Below are positions 23,220 through 35,039 of a stretch of 64,000 bases of DNA, piece by piece. Every line of letters begins with the position of its first letter. The first letter of the stretch is position 1. The notes below the pieces were generated by a model. That model saw only the letters and a list, made by a program, of their open reading frames with translations, made no database searches and was not told the DNA's origin. Position numbers and translations under genes: made by a program. The stretch is from Daphnia pulex (taxonomy: Eukaryota > Arthropoda > Branchiopoda > Diplostraca > Daphniidae), in the NCBI RefSeq assembly GCF_021134715.1, contig NC_060018.1:6899501-6963500 (forward strand). The letters run 5' to 3'.

Positions 23220-24276
23220 TTTTAGGGACAGTGTAAAAGGAATTGACGGAAGCTCCCGCCTCCAAATCAGCAGGTTTCCTTGCAACAAAAAAAATAAGAA
23301 ATGTTGTTCTGTTTGAAGAAAACCGAACTGTCTTTCATCTTAAAATCATATCACTTAATAAAACTTGTGGCATCTAGTTGAAAAAAAAACTCCCTAGTTT
23401 TATTTCAATGTGAGATGATCCCGACAAACATTGAGGAAATTGTTCGGAATTCCTCCAAAGAAAGAAGATGTGGATGAGAACGCCAATGTTTCAAATAATG
23501 GTGAGAATTAGACTCGAGTTCTTCAACGTCTATGAAATTTTAGCTTTCCTATAATTTTTTAACTTAAATGGTTTTAAATTCAATGATCTATGGGCTAAAA
23601 AAGCGTCAAAAATATATTTCAGAATACATGTTTGTAGATAGTAAAATTTTCAGGTATACCCGTTTCATTGTTCGCCTCATAACCCTAGTGGAGTTTTTTA
23701 GTGTGATTCTGGTGTGGTGTAAAACACTCATTTCAAACCATTCATTTCCGTGATGTGAAAGCTGCATTAGATACTCTTATGATCCTTGTGTTACGAATTT
23801 ATTTACTTCATTTTTACTTAGAGCAAACGTTTTTTAACATCAGATTCAAAAACATTCCTAACGGGTGCAACCCACTCGTCAATGATATTTTTTCCTCTAG
23901 TTGATTGCATTTTTCGGAGGGTGTCTGAAACCAATATGAACTGTTTGTAGAATTAGATTTAAGCACCGTATATGTTCATCTTGTTAATGTTGAGGATTTA
24001 TTTGGGTAATATGGGTTTCATACTATTGTCACACACTTGAATTATTTTTTTGTTTTTGAAATGAACTTATAATTTTTTATTCTATTCGTTGCAACAGTTT
24101 GTAACGAATGGGTTTCACACTAAAATTTAACGCATGTAAATCTTGATTAATAAATATAGTTTTCCAACCCATGTTTACTGCGTTTCAAACCGGTGTCATT
24201 CAATGGACGAAATATTCAACTTATTGTTGTGTGTAAGTTGTAAGTTCAAAAAAATTGTTGTAAATTCAAATATACT
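23220..24276. other. Unassigned sequence inside the repeat island
   Basis: Near 23420-23470 a phrase (atcccgacaaacattgagg ... cggaattcctccaaagaaag) weakly matches 29215-29260, so a diverged dispersed repeat is present. No gene is supported. Confidence 0.3.
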
Positions 24277-24375
24277 GTGTAATATGTACACAAAGCGTAA
24301 AACACAAAGTCTTTCGATTTTGTCTATGGCTTTGAGCAAATTCTTTCTGCTTCATACGATAGATGCAACACATCA

Positions 24376-24484
24376 CGCCCGTCACTAGGTCGGCTTTCGC
24401 CTGCGGCTTAGGATCGACTGACTCATGTCCAACCACTGTTCACATGAAACCCTTCTCCGCGTCAGTCCTCCAGGATCCCTCTGG
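24376..24484 (-). rRNA. 28S rRNA fragment (pseudo), about 110 bp
   Basis: The minus strand reads GACTGACGCGGAGAAGGGTT, TCATGTGAACAG, GGACATGAGTCAGTCGATCC, TAAGCCGCAGGCGAAAGCCG. This is the conserved large-subunit rRNA segment known from most eukaryotes (family knowledge, recalled by eye). It is an isolated fragment with substitutions, not a working rDNA unit. It lies within a roughly 195-base insert bounded by a 16-base direct repeat. Confidence 0.75.
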
Positions 24485-25309
24485 AGTGTGTAATATGTAC
24501 ACACAGAAAATTGAGGGCAAATAATACATATGAGACAGAAAGCAAGATACATTTAAGAATATGTCAGAAGCAACAACATTTACTGGACAAGTCATGAAGT
24601 AGCATTTATTATAACTATTTAGAAATCATGTGGTATGTTGGATAGGTGTAGTATACCATCTGTGGTTCAAATTTGGCTGGGTAATGTCAGGCATCTTGGA
24701 ATAGTGAGACAATTTATAAGGGACTTTAAACATCTTGCAAAGTAAGTTGTTCATATTCCATTCACCAATTCGGTTTTCCAACGTAGATACAATGAATGTG
24801 TTGTATTTGGCTGATAATTAAGGCTGAACGCAAGCAGGTTCTTTTGATTGAAATAAAAAACTAACAACAAGAAAAATATTGCCATGCTTTGGAAACTCGA
24901 TGAATCAGAACAAACCACAACATTTCCATTTTTGAATAAGCATACGTTGTTCGGAAATTTTTGTTGTTGCACAAAATCAGGGGGAAAAAATTTCTTTTTT
25001 CCTTTCCATTCGGAACATTTAATTAATATATTTTGTCCACCGAGCTTTACTTGTAATTTCTTTAATTAAATTTGAAATTGCGTTGAAGAATTTATGATCA
25101 TTCCGTCAGCGGGAGTCGGCTTAAAGTACTTTCTACAAGCCTATTTCATATTTTCTCTGACGTTAAGTTTCCAGAAGCAAGAATATTTCAGAAAAATCTA
25201 TATAAAAATTTTCAAAAACAAAGGCGCTCAACTACCCCACTTCACAGCCATACTCCACAGCGTCCTCAGGTAAATGTGTCGCAAAGCGGGAAGTCGGCCG
25301 GATAGGGTA

Positions 25310-26458
25310 TTAAAATTCTTTCAATTTTTGCACATACATCGTCAACACTCGAGAAGCTTCTGTTACATTTGCGTTGGAGACAGGCACATTAGAAAAACCA
25401 CCAATCAGCAACCTGGCGTATTGAAGTAACAAAAAAATTTCTAAGTGTTCTTCTTGCAAAACCAATACTGGTATCAACATGTTTTTCAGCATATTTCTTA
25501 TCACGTGATAATTATACTTCTTGGCGAACTTGCTAAGGCCTTTCAAATTTCGAAGATTTGCATTGTTCAAATAGTTCCAACCTTTGGTCAACTTGCTTGA
25601 GTTGTGAAGAACTCAGTTTACCCTCGTTTGGGTTGCAGGCGATGCCTTTCAGTCTACCACCTACACATCCAGCATAAAAGGTATGCATTGGTTCTACAAT
25701 GAAACCGGTAACCATCGGAAAATTCTATTCCAGAAACGGACTGAGATCGCCATGACCATTTAGATGTTCATCGGAACAGTCATCAGACTTGCAGTAAGAC
25801 AGGAAATTTTCGTTAGTTCTAGGAGGGGCGTTCACATCGAGAAACTGAATTGTTTTTTGGGGCTTTTTTCCCTACTGCGCTTTTTGGAATGAATTTCGCA
25901 CGCAACAACAGGTTGTATACAACAATCGCAGCTACAGTATCCCGTATGGCCTTTTACTCTTTTCAAATATGACCGCATTGGAAAATCGGTGATATCACAG
26001 CGAATAGAAGTGGTGAATTGGCGTCCAATAGTAGTATTATCGTCGTTATTTGGATCGAGCCTTTTTACTTCCTTAATAATGGCTGATAAAAACGAATTCA
26101 CGTCTGGCTTCTCTTTACAGTGAGCCACTCCAACGATGATTGGAGATTGTTTCTGCGACAAAATCGGCTTTCTCCGAGAGCGATCAGCAGATTCACTCAC
26201 GGAATGTACAATAACACAGAGAGGGATACATTCGGCTTGCTCAGAGTTGTTGAAAAACAGGACACCATCACAGCTAAGATAAGCCTTGAAGTGTGGAATG
26301 GTTGTTGTGTTGTTGACAATTGAGCGAGTTGCTTCCCCTCTTAGAAGCCACCTTCTAGAGAGATTCTTCGATTTCCAGTTCCCTGTGCAAATTCTTAATC
26401 TAATACGGAGAAAAAAAATCACATTACTAGTGACATATTTGCAGTGGTAGCTGTACAA
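25310..26458 (-). pseudogene. CACTA/EnSpm-like (TNP2-type) transposase, degraded
   Basis: Minus strand. Pieces in order: FKAYLSCDGVLFFNNSEQ, SPIIVGVAHCKEKPDVNSFL, RCDITDFPMRSYLKRVKGH followed by TGYCSCDCC (26300-25930). Next, one frame over, are LDVNAPPRTNENFLSYC (about 25845-25795), then an in-frame TAG at 25727-25725, then FIVEPMHTFYAGCVGG (about 25705-25655). After another shift come FAKKYNYHVIRNMLKNM and EIFLLLQYARLLIGG (25530-25395). These are the signature blocks of tnp2-like transposases of animal CACTA-type elements (D-G-x-P-I-F, KPD-x-N-x-F, C-D-x-P-x-R, K-G-H-x-G-Y-x-x-C-x-x-C, E-P/D-x-M-H). At least two frameshifts and one stop are visible. I did not find CACTA termini. Confidence 0.65.
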
Positions 26459-26772
26459 TAGATATTTTAGCTACAGTTGCATACAAATCCTTATTTATAC
26501 AAAACAAAAATTGAAATAGGAAAAGAGTGAAATGGATTGAAAAAAAAAATAGTACCTTTTTCGGATAGATGGTGGAAGGGCGTTTGGATTGGATTGGTAA
26601 ATTATCAGTATATTGCAATAATCTGCGTGGTGAAAATATACACCTGGGGATTCACCGGCCAATGCATTTTCAATACCAAAATGTGTAACTCTCATTTCCT
26701 TCGTTGTCTAAATTAGTGACGTGTGGCAATGGATGTTTCTTTAGATTCACAATGTTTGTACTGTAAAAACAC

Positions 26773-27140
26773 AATAAGTAAGATAACTGTAAGGATGGTG
26801 TTTCAGTCCAAAAGTTCCAACAAACGCTGTATCGACATTACCTAGCAGGCGCTAATGTTTAGGTAGATGGCTGTGGCATATCACGCCCGTCAATGAATAT
26901 CAATTGTTTTCCGGGGCCTGTGTTCCTTCAGCAACTGCAGCATGCACGTCAGATGACTTTTCTTTTGCAAAGTTCTTGCAGCTTAATGGCACAAAATTCT
27001 TTTAGACGATAAGGGTTTGCTGTTTGTTTTTTGAAGAACTACCAGTAAGATTAATTACAGTTGTCCCTTCAAAAGCATCGAAATCTTCATCTTCTTTTTC
27101 TGTTTGCTGTTGGTCTGCGTTGTAAAAATCTAAAGGTGGT
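26773..27140 (-). repeat. Second copy of the 366 bp repeat
   Basis: Sister of 18165-18530. It lies 315 bases upstream (minus-strand sense) of the transposase pseudogene and carries a possible N-terminal exon with EDFDAFEGTTVINLTGSS on the minus strand. Confidence 0.55.
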
Positions 27141-29520
27141 TATTAAATATAGCTTGGAAGTTTATTTTTAATAATGTTTCTACACATCGTCTGCCAAGGC
27201 TGTATTACCTTGATTGTGGTTCAAGAATGGTTGGCTTTTGCTATACTAGGATTCTTTATTGGGTATAGACTCACCACTCTGGTGCAGTTCAATAAGCCTC
27301 TCGGTTTCTTCAACATGGTCATCTTCCAAGAAGAATATATGAGTGATTAATGAAAAGATAACGTACAAGAAATATTTTTATGATTAAATACCACAAGTGT
27401 GATGGTAGAGAGATCCTTGCCTTGATGGAATTTCCCCCACACAGATGTTTGACCAAGTAAGTGGTAATAATTGGTTAACATTCAGACCAAATAGCTTAGG
27501 CAATCTAGAAGATATAAAGAAATTAAAATTTTCGCCACGAATATTACGTAGCTAATTACGTCAAAGCAACAAAACTCAACCATATTCTTGCAAATCTAGA
27601 AAATATGCTCTAATTAAATCGACGAAAAATATCTTTGAGGTGTATCCCCCTGAGAAATAATGGCAAATCAACTATCGAGAGCCCCCTGAAACTGGGCTGT
27701 TCAATTGCCTAAGAGCTTGCTAGAGGCTAAAGGTGGATATTCGTAGATATAGATTATGAGATACTTGATCGCTCATGCTCGAAATCATTAAAAAAACGAC
27801 TACAACACCAAAAGCACAACCACAACGACATCTAACCTCACGACAACCAAGATAACGAAAAACACTGTAATAAAATCATTACCATCAAGAGAAAACAAAC
27901 ATAGATCTGCCTCATCACCCAACATCGTCAACCATTGCCCACACCCAAAACCATAACTGTCTGTGTACCCTTGAACCATTCAACTCCAGTATATCCAAGA
28001 AGATTGAACGAGGAACCTGATGGCGATTCTGATGACTAAACCAATTCAATCGTTACATTCGTACAAATTAAAGCAATCTATGCCAGTGTATTCAGAGGCA
28101 AATTACATAAAATCGTACATAAATGATTTTGCTTAAAAGAGACCACTAAACAATGCAACACTGCCAACGCACACAGCAGTAATAGACTGGAAATATTATA
28201 CAAATTTATGGCCTTCATCATGAAGTCTCTCTATGAGCTAAAAGCGTGGATCAGTGCATTAGTATAATCTTGTTATGTTGAACCCACAGAGAAAAAAACA
28301 GAGTTCACATCAGCATTTAGAAGAAGAAAACTGTTTATATTTAGATGCATTGTAGGATGTAAAACTGAAAGCAATCTGAAGTTCAACACAGTGGAAAATA
28401 GATAGCTTCCTATTAATGTTGAACACTTTCCACTTCGATTGTTATCGCCTCAAGATATAAGGTTAAGACATCGACAGCTGAATTTGAGCTTAAATGACCC
28501 AAGCAATAGACTGTTCTGCCAAGTCATTACGCGATTAATTTTATCTATTGTAAATGTGTAACTTAACCATCAAAATAAAACAGCTTTAATTTTACAGATG
28601 AATCAAGGAACAAAGTCAATGAACCAACGAAAAAGAAGATAAATTGTTTTAAAACATCAATTGGATTTATATGCGATTGTACAAAGTAACCATAATGAAT
28701 AGCCCTAAAGTTAGCATTATCAAACCCATTAAAGAAGATGCCGTAAACAAACAAAGACCTTTAAAAACAGTTTGAAGATCCCACTCTGAACATATTTGAA
28801 TCAAATCTATTGTTTGATCTATATCGATATAACTGATTTCATTCCTGACTGCACCCCAAATTGTCCAATTCATCCATCACATGAACACCATCAGTGGAAG
28901 TGTTTTTGAATCTACAAAAAAAGAAATTATGAATTTTAGTCTACTCTTTACGACTCCAACATTTCAGTTGTTGCTCTTTTATATTATTGTTTCCTATTAA
29001 AAAAATTGTACATATAAAATATCATTGATTTAAAACCGGGTGTTCTTCAACGGAGTAGATGCGAAGGTAGTCCTATTGCGTAAGTCCTAATCCTAATAGA
29101 ATTATTTGGATATGCAATCATTTCTCTTTAAAAGTGAGTGGGAAAATTTTTGATTTTGCATTCTCATACTTTGGTGGAAAACGCTGTCGGTTTTTTTGAC
29201 TCCCCTATTGAACTGTGTTCATCCCATTCGAGAAATCGTTAGAATTCCTTTAAGGAAAGAATTGTGCGAAAGATGCCCCTGGTGTCCCTCTACCAGTTAA
29301 CACAGTGGACAAAGATAGGCTTGCCATAGATGTCGAAAAATAGTTTCAACAGCTGTATTACCGCATTAATGGCCCAAGCCATAGATTTTACTGCAAAACC
29401 ATTGAACGCTCCATTTATTTTGGCAAATTTGTTTTTAACTACAAAATAAAAACAAATAATTACAATTAATTATTTCAAATGTTATTTCTGTACGAAAGAA
29501 CGAAATATCCAGGATAATCA
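27141..29520. other. Unassigned, A+T-rich, old repeat debris
   Basis: No intact gene. At 28848-28890 the plus strand reads PIHPSHEHHQWK, an isolated scrap of the HHPSHEHHQ exon of the dispersed family, out of context. Confidence 0.35.
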
Positions 29521-29524
29521 ACCA

Positions 29525-29890
29525 TTAAATGCACTTCGTTAAAACAGTCGAAGGTGACGTAGTGCAAAAAAAGAAAATTGAAGAGTTTGGAAACTGCGCA
29601 TTAAGAAACAATTTGAATCAAAATTATTGTTGTTTTAGCAGATATATCTGAGTTAATTTCATACTGCACAGCTCTCTATCATCCTATACATCCATCTCAT
29701 GAAGACCAGCATCAGTTCTTCACTGTTTGCAACATTTGTCAAGAAGAAGAAGAACATGGGAAAATTCCATCTACATCGTCAAGAGCCCTCAGTGCCATGA
29801 CTGACTTGGAGTGTCACACGTCATTCTTATTCACAAATGTCGTTTTAAAACAACGCGATTTGAGCATCACGGATTTGTCGAACGTGGGTA
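29525..29890 (+). pseudogene. Copy E (5' part), diverged TFS2M-family gene
   Basis: The plus strand shows FVKTVEGDVV at about 29532, matching FVKTVEGDAVV of copy A. It then shows frame-shifted remains of the ISDFTGHHPSHEHHQ exon around 29690-29720 (catccatctcatgaagaccagcatcagttc). Many substitutions and frame changes mark it as an old copy. It continues beyond the Harbinger-like insertion at 30058. Confidence 0.45.
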
Positions 29891-30057
29891 AGTAAAAAAG
29901 GCTCGTTTTTTGGGGATTTTATCTACCTGTTTTTTTTTTAATGTAATATTAGTAGTGAATAGTCCTCCAACTATTACTCTTACAGAACATCCATTTTGAT
30001 TTTTTATTATTGATTGAAACTGGCGTTACAACAACAAATTATTTGAGACCACCTCAA

Positions 30058-31692
30058 GGGTGCGTTTCTGCGTCAACCTTTTGTTGAACGGTTGAGGTCG
30101 ACTGCTGTTTTGTTGTCAACTGCCGCTAGGGGGTTGTACCATGGGAAAGTTCAACCTCTGTTTTTGCGTCAAGCAAAATTCCGAGTTGAACTAGAAAAGT
30201 TGAATTCGCTCAACCGTGGTCTGGACCACGGTTGATCTTTAGTTCAACTGCATATCATACATCTCCCCGCCCCTTTTTTTGCACACCACAGTCATTATAT
30301 AAATAAATGAGGCAACGGTGTTTCATTATTATACTTTTTTATTATTTTTCGTTCAGGCATTACATTATAATTTGAATGTTTCTAATTTATCAGAGATAAA
30401 TCTTAATGAAAATGGAAAGTGAAAGTAGTATTTTGCCTAATAAAAGTGATAATAATGCCTTAAAGGAGTGTTGGAATGGTGGGAAAAGGGCATCACAATT
30501 GAACATTGATATGGAAGCAACAGAATTGTTACTGAGTAATCTACATTGTTTTACATATCAGTTATTTACAGTTATTTCATTTACTTTTATTATTTTAGAT
30601 CTCTTAAAAGAGAAGTGGAGTCTCTTTATTGACAACAAAACAAATAAAAAGCAAATTTGGAATGATATTGCTACTGGTCTTTCTGAACAAGGATTTCTTG
30701 TACGTGGTGTAGATAAAGGTGCAACATGCAGAACCAAATGGGAAAATCTCAGGAAAGATTATAAAGCTTGATACAAAAAAAGAACAAATGATACAAAAAA
30801 GAAACCCAAACACTTCGAACAAATTGAAGAAATTCTTGGTATGCATGTATGGTATGTCCTTTTTACGTGTTCATGTCATTATTAGTATTACTTTACAGGG
30901 GGAAACAACCATTCGTATAGGCCACCCTACATAAGTGACTCTTTCAACAAAAACCGACAAAATCCAACGAAATTCACAGACACCATGAAAGAAATTGCCA
31001 ATCAGAAGACAAAAGGTAATTGAAATGTCATTCAAAATGTTTTTAAAAATTTTTTAGAAATTATTGTTGTTTATTGATTATTTAGAAACACCCAAGGAAT
31101 CATCAGTCAAAAACAAACAGAAGGAAACTGACAGTCAGAATAAAAGAGGTAATTAAGATGTCAATAACAATGTTACTTTTCAAAATTTCAGAAATCTTTT
31201 TTTTTGTACATTATTCAGACCTAAACAAAGAATCAACTGATGAAGATGAATCGAGAACATCAAAAGTTGGAGATGAAAATATGGATCGTGGTGGGAAAGG
31301 CAATGAAATATATGGAAAAAGATGTTCAAACAACGACGAAGATGAAATCCCAGTTGATAACATATTTTTGGATGAATTGGACGGAGAAGATGCATCATCT
31401 CTATCTCTTAAATTAATAAAACTCTTAAAAGAATTTTGTCACATATGTCTACTTTGTTTACTTTACGAAAAACAACAAAATAAATAAAAAAAAGCGTCTG
31501 CAAAACAAGGAGGGACAATGGGCGGGAACAGAAAACAACGCCATCTAGAATTTTCATTTTTGCGTGAATATTGGTTGAAGTTCAACTTCAACTATATTAG
31601 TTGAACTAAAGATCAAAATATATTTTGTCGTGAACTTATCAGTTGAGGTTGAACAGAAAAGTTCAACAAAAGGTTGACGCAGAAACGCACCC
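30058..31692. mobile_element. Harbinger-like element, 1635 bp, Myb/SANT-type gene only
   Basis: The terminal inverted repeat GGGTGCGTTTCTGCGTCAAC continues with CTTTTGTTGAAC at the left end (30058) and in reverse complement at the right end (31692). CAA occurs immediately outside both ends (30055-30057 and 31693-31695), a 3 bp duplication as in PIF/Harbinger elements. The subterminal regions repeat GTTCAAC/GTTGAAC many times. Inside is one plus-strand gene with a Myb/SANT-like domain, the accessory protein type of Harbinger elements. No DDE transposase is encoded, so mobility would need a partner element. Confidence 0.75.
30406..31487 (+). pseudogene. Myb/SANT-like protein of the Harbinger-like element, one nonsense codon
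   Basis: Exons 30406-30535, 30599-30838, 30899-31015, 31086-31148 and 31219-31487 splice GT/AG with phases that close to 272 residues. The trihelix/Myb-like domain lies at about 35-105: LLKEKWSLFIDNKTNKKQIW, NDIATGLSEQGF, GATCRTKWENLRKDYKA. The two Trp and the K-x-x-W spacing fit Myb_DNA-bind-like proteins of Harbinger elements, which help the transposase bind and enter the nucleus (family knowledge). The acidic C-terminus includes STDEDESRTSKVGDENMDRG. The codon after KDYKA is TGA (30769-30771), where this family normally has Trp (K-x-W-Y), and the frame stays open beyond it. It is the only lesion I see, so inactivation looks recent, or the base is a sequencing error. Confidence 0.65.
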
Positions 31693-31869
31693 CAAGATCA
31701 AATTGTAATTAGGGCTCTAGTTTTTGTAATGCTTTTTTCAATTTTTAACTAACAAGTGTAAATTCTGTTGCAGATGACACGGTCACACTCCTACTCATGC
31801 ATCGGTTCTTCTTCAAAGTCACCACTGATTTATTTTTCGGACTGTGTAGTTTATAAGTTTTATTCTCAT

Positions 31870-32640
31870 TTTGCCGTGGTTCAACAAGACCGGACTACCG
31901 ACGAAGTATGTCGAAGAATTTTCGGATCGACAGGAAAACGAACTAAAACATCAGGTTGCAGATTCCCTAGGAATTCAAACCAAATTAATTTTCTTCGAAA
32001 TTCACGAATGGATTAACAAGTTGATTTCTTATTTTACTGGTGGTTCTGTAATCGCCGTTTAAAAATTCTCGTTTAACCTTTTCATACCATGTTAACGTGC
32101 GAAATTCAATACTTTCTTAATCAGTCCTCCAGCTTCAGTCGCTTTTCGATTTTAATCCAAACCGTTTTCGTGAATTTTGATCGAAGAGCTGAAGGAAAAT
32201 CCACCCTACTTCAACTAATTTTGAAATAACGTGTAACTCGGCGATGTGTTATCACCGAAAACCCGATTGGCAATAGTAAACCTGTATGCGCCACACCTTT
32301 TGACAAGAAAGAAATATAAATTTTTTTCCATATAAATTGTAACTTAGTTCAAGATTTTCGTGACTAAATTTATTCAGCATATTTTTTTTATTTTGTTTTT
32401 TGGTTGCTTGAACAACTAACGAGGACGGAAAAGCCGAAGTACGCGTGGATTTTTTAAAGCAAGTTTAACAACTATATGTTTTGGAGCCCACTCTCGCATA
32501 GTCTGGACTCGATCATGAACAGTCATGGCAAATGGCAAACTAAAATGATATGCTTGGTTTTTACTTGTCCTAATTCTAAGTGGCATTCCAAAATGGAGTA
32601 AATGGATTGGTATTCTATAAAGCAAATTCATATTTTGTTT
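31870..32640 (+). pseudogene. Copy E (3' part) of the TFS2M-family gene
   Basis: The stretch from 31885 (aagaccggactaccgacgaa) matches copy D at 19175-19215. The block 32415-32560 matches the last exon of copies A-C (EDGKAEVRVDFL against KDGEAKARVDLL) and its 3' flank (tcgcatagtctggactcgat). Strongly diverged and without a usable frame. Confidence 0.45.
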
Positions 32641-32964
32641 GATTGAATGTTATTTAATAATTTTACGTAATTTAGGCATACAAAATATTTGACTTTCCGC
32701 TGAATTACATTGTTGTTTTAGTTTAGCTTCAAAACTCTTTTGCGTTTGCCCATGATCCCTATGGTGGCAATTGCATCACAATTCACAGACACAATGCACG
32801 GCGTCAGCTACTTTATTCATTCTCATTGGCTTTAGTGCACCCTTATTTACTTTTAAGCTAAAATTTCATTGATTTATAATATTTATAACAACAAAAATTA
32901 AAGTTTAAGTTATTTTCTTTAACTATTTTTTGTTTTAAAATATTTTTCCATAGTTTTAAAATGT

Positions 32965-33085
32965 CATAGGATTTAAAAGCCCGTGTTATTGAATGGAATA
33001 AATCACAAGGTAATCGTATTGGTGAAACCCTAACGATAGAAGAATCTTTTCGATTTAGTTTTTGGCTGCTAAAACGAATATGAAC
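32965..33085 (+). pseudogene. Psq-like HTH fragment
   Basis: The plus strand reads LKARVIEWNKSQGNRIGETL and then TIEESFRFSFWLLKR. A related scrap (ggtaatcctattggtaaagtcc) is at 33325-33350 and another at 29068-29100. The pattern resembles the HTH units of copies B and C, in a different lineage. Fragmentary. Confidence 0.3.
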
Positions 33086-33099
33086 AAGCCCAGTTTTGT

Positions 33100-34140
33100 G
33101 TAGATCTTCTCGTGCAAGTTTAACAACTCCATGTCGATCATCAGTAATGATAATATGGGACGCTACAAAGATTTGTTTTGTTTCTTAATCTATCTGTATT
33201 CTTAACTGTCTTTTTCTAGAACTACAGAATTAAAAAGTAAATATCTCGAAGAATTTTGAACATTGGCCCGTTTTTCAGCAAAAAAGATTGATTTCCATAT
33301 CCTTGAACGAAATAGATCAGAATAAGGTAATCCTATTGGTAAAGTCCTCGTGCTAGAAGAATAATTTGGATTTGCGGTGATTTATCTGTATAAAGAGAGA
33401 GCGACACTGTCCAATTTGGTACAGTGTTCAAGATAGGTCCAGTCTCACCTATCACCAAAGAAAAAATTGGTTGCAATTATATTTTTGCATACAAACTTAC
33501 GTATCCTTTACACTACAGAAGTTTAGAAAGTCGACCGGTTCAAATTTACGAAAAAATTAATTAAACTGTAAACCACACCACAACACGTTGCGAAAGATTA
33601 GAAGGAGGAAATTAGAACGAGAAACCTGAAGATCCAAATTTATGAAACACTAAGCATCCTCAACCCGCTTAATTCACTCCTTGTCAGCGTCCTTTTTGGA
33701 GACCAACCACATCATTTTGACTAAGTAGACATCTAGTGAAAGAAAAATTGTCAGACCACACTTAGCGATCGAATCTTAGTAGAGCAGATTAAGGTTAGTA
33801 TGAGGGCCGTAAACTTCCCCTTAAAATCATACCGAGTACAAGTCTTTTCTATTCTGACATCTGGCTTCAAATTATAGCAGTTACACCTACACTTTTGATA
33901 AACTATTCGAGATTATTCATTGATGTTCAAAAGTCACTTTTGTTTAAATTCGATAACCAATTTAAAATGTAATGCTGCGTTTACAGTTTTCAGGTCATGA
34001 AAAATGGTGGCAGATAATGTTTTTGAATTTTCTAGCAATGCAATGAATCTTTCACTCACAGAAAATTGAAATATTGCAAAAAGCTGTGTTTAAACAATCA
34101 TCGGAGGCAAAGTGCCCCGCGAGTCAATAATGGGGAAAAA
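33100..34140. other. Unassigned island sequence
   Basis: No supported gene or repeat end besides the HTH-like scrap near 33325. Confidence 0.3.
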
Positions 34141-35035
34141 ACGGAAAAGGGGTTATAAACAATCACTTACTCAAAAATGGGAAAGCGATACCTTTTTCAA
34201 AGCCTGACCCTGAAAGATAAATGAAGACTTTTTGTCAGCTATTTTGTAAAAAAAAGTTTCAAGACAATTTCAAACAGCCATTCCGAATCAAGTGAGCATT
34301 TGGAAAAAAAAATTTCGCCACCCATCAACTAGAAACGATGACACAGCAGTGGGTTCTATTTTACGTAGAGAAGCATTGCATGAGGATAGAGTTTATCTTT
34401 GGAATAAGCCCTATGCAGATGGATAGTTAAGAAAAATTTGCCCATATCTATTCAAGATTCCTTGCAGGAAGTGCTAAAAAATTCCTGACTCGTGAATCTC
34501 GATAAAGTTATCTTGCAGTAGGAACAAAAGGAACTGGATTAATATCAAATTTTTTTGGTCAGCATGACCGCTATGAGCTTCATAATTGTGGATGGAAGTA
34601 CTGGCTGGACTTTTTTAAAAAATCTGATATTGTAACAATCCAATATCACTGCAAAATTCAACTTAAAACTGACAAAATCCTTTGCTCTAACAAAAGTTGT
34701 CGACGCTACAGCACAAGTTGTGCGTGTCATTCTGAACAAGGACTGAAAAATCTTATTGTAGAACAATTTGAACAAGCCATTATTCCACTCTGCAACATTA
34801 TTGGATTTGCCTCTGACAACGCAAGTATCATGGCATTAGGCAGGTGTTACTACTTTAAAAAAGACCTGCTATCCCTAGTAGAACAATATATATTAAGCAT
34901 TTCTTCTCGATATCTAAATATCTGTTAAATACATATATAGTTAGATATCTTTCTGCATGGTGTCTTTGTATTGAGGAAATGTCACGTCTAGAGGATATCT
35001 TGTTAGCAATTTGTAATGATTATTAAGAGTCCATT
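34140..35035 (+). pseudogene. hAT-like transposase remnant
   Basis: Plus-strand fragments in order: SIWKKKFRHPSTRNDDTAVG (about 34292-34350), SILRREALHEDRVYLWNKPY, VEQFEQAIIPLCNIIGFASD followed by NASIMALG (34760-34840), and YLSAWCLCIEEMSRLEDIL (about 34945-35005). The block I-P-L-x-N-I-I-G-F-A-S-D-N/G-A-x-x-M is a signature of a hAT-like transposase group common in arthropods, and the later W-x-x-x-x-C-I-E block fits its downstream helix. Frames are interrupted by several stops and shifts, and no ends were found. Confidence 0.4.
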
Positions 35036-35039
35036 TACC

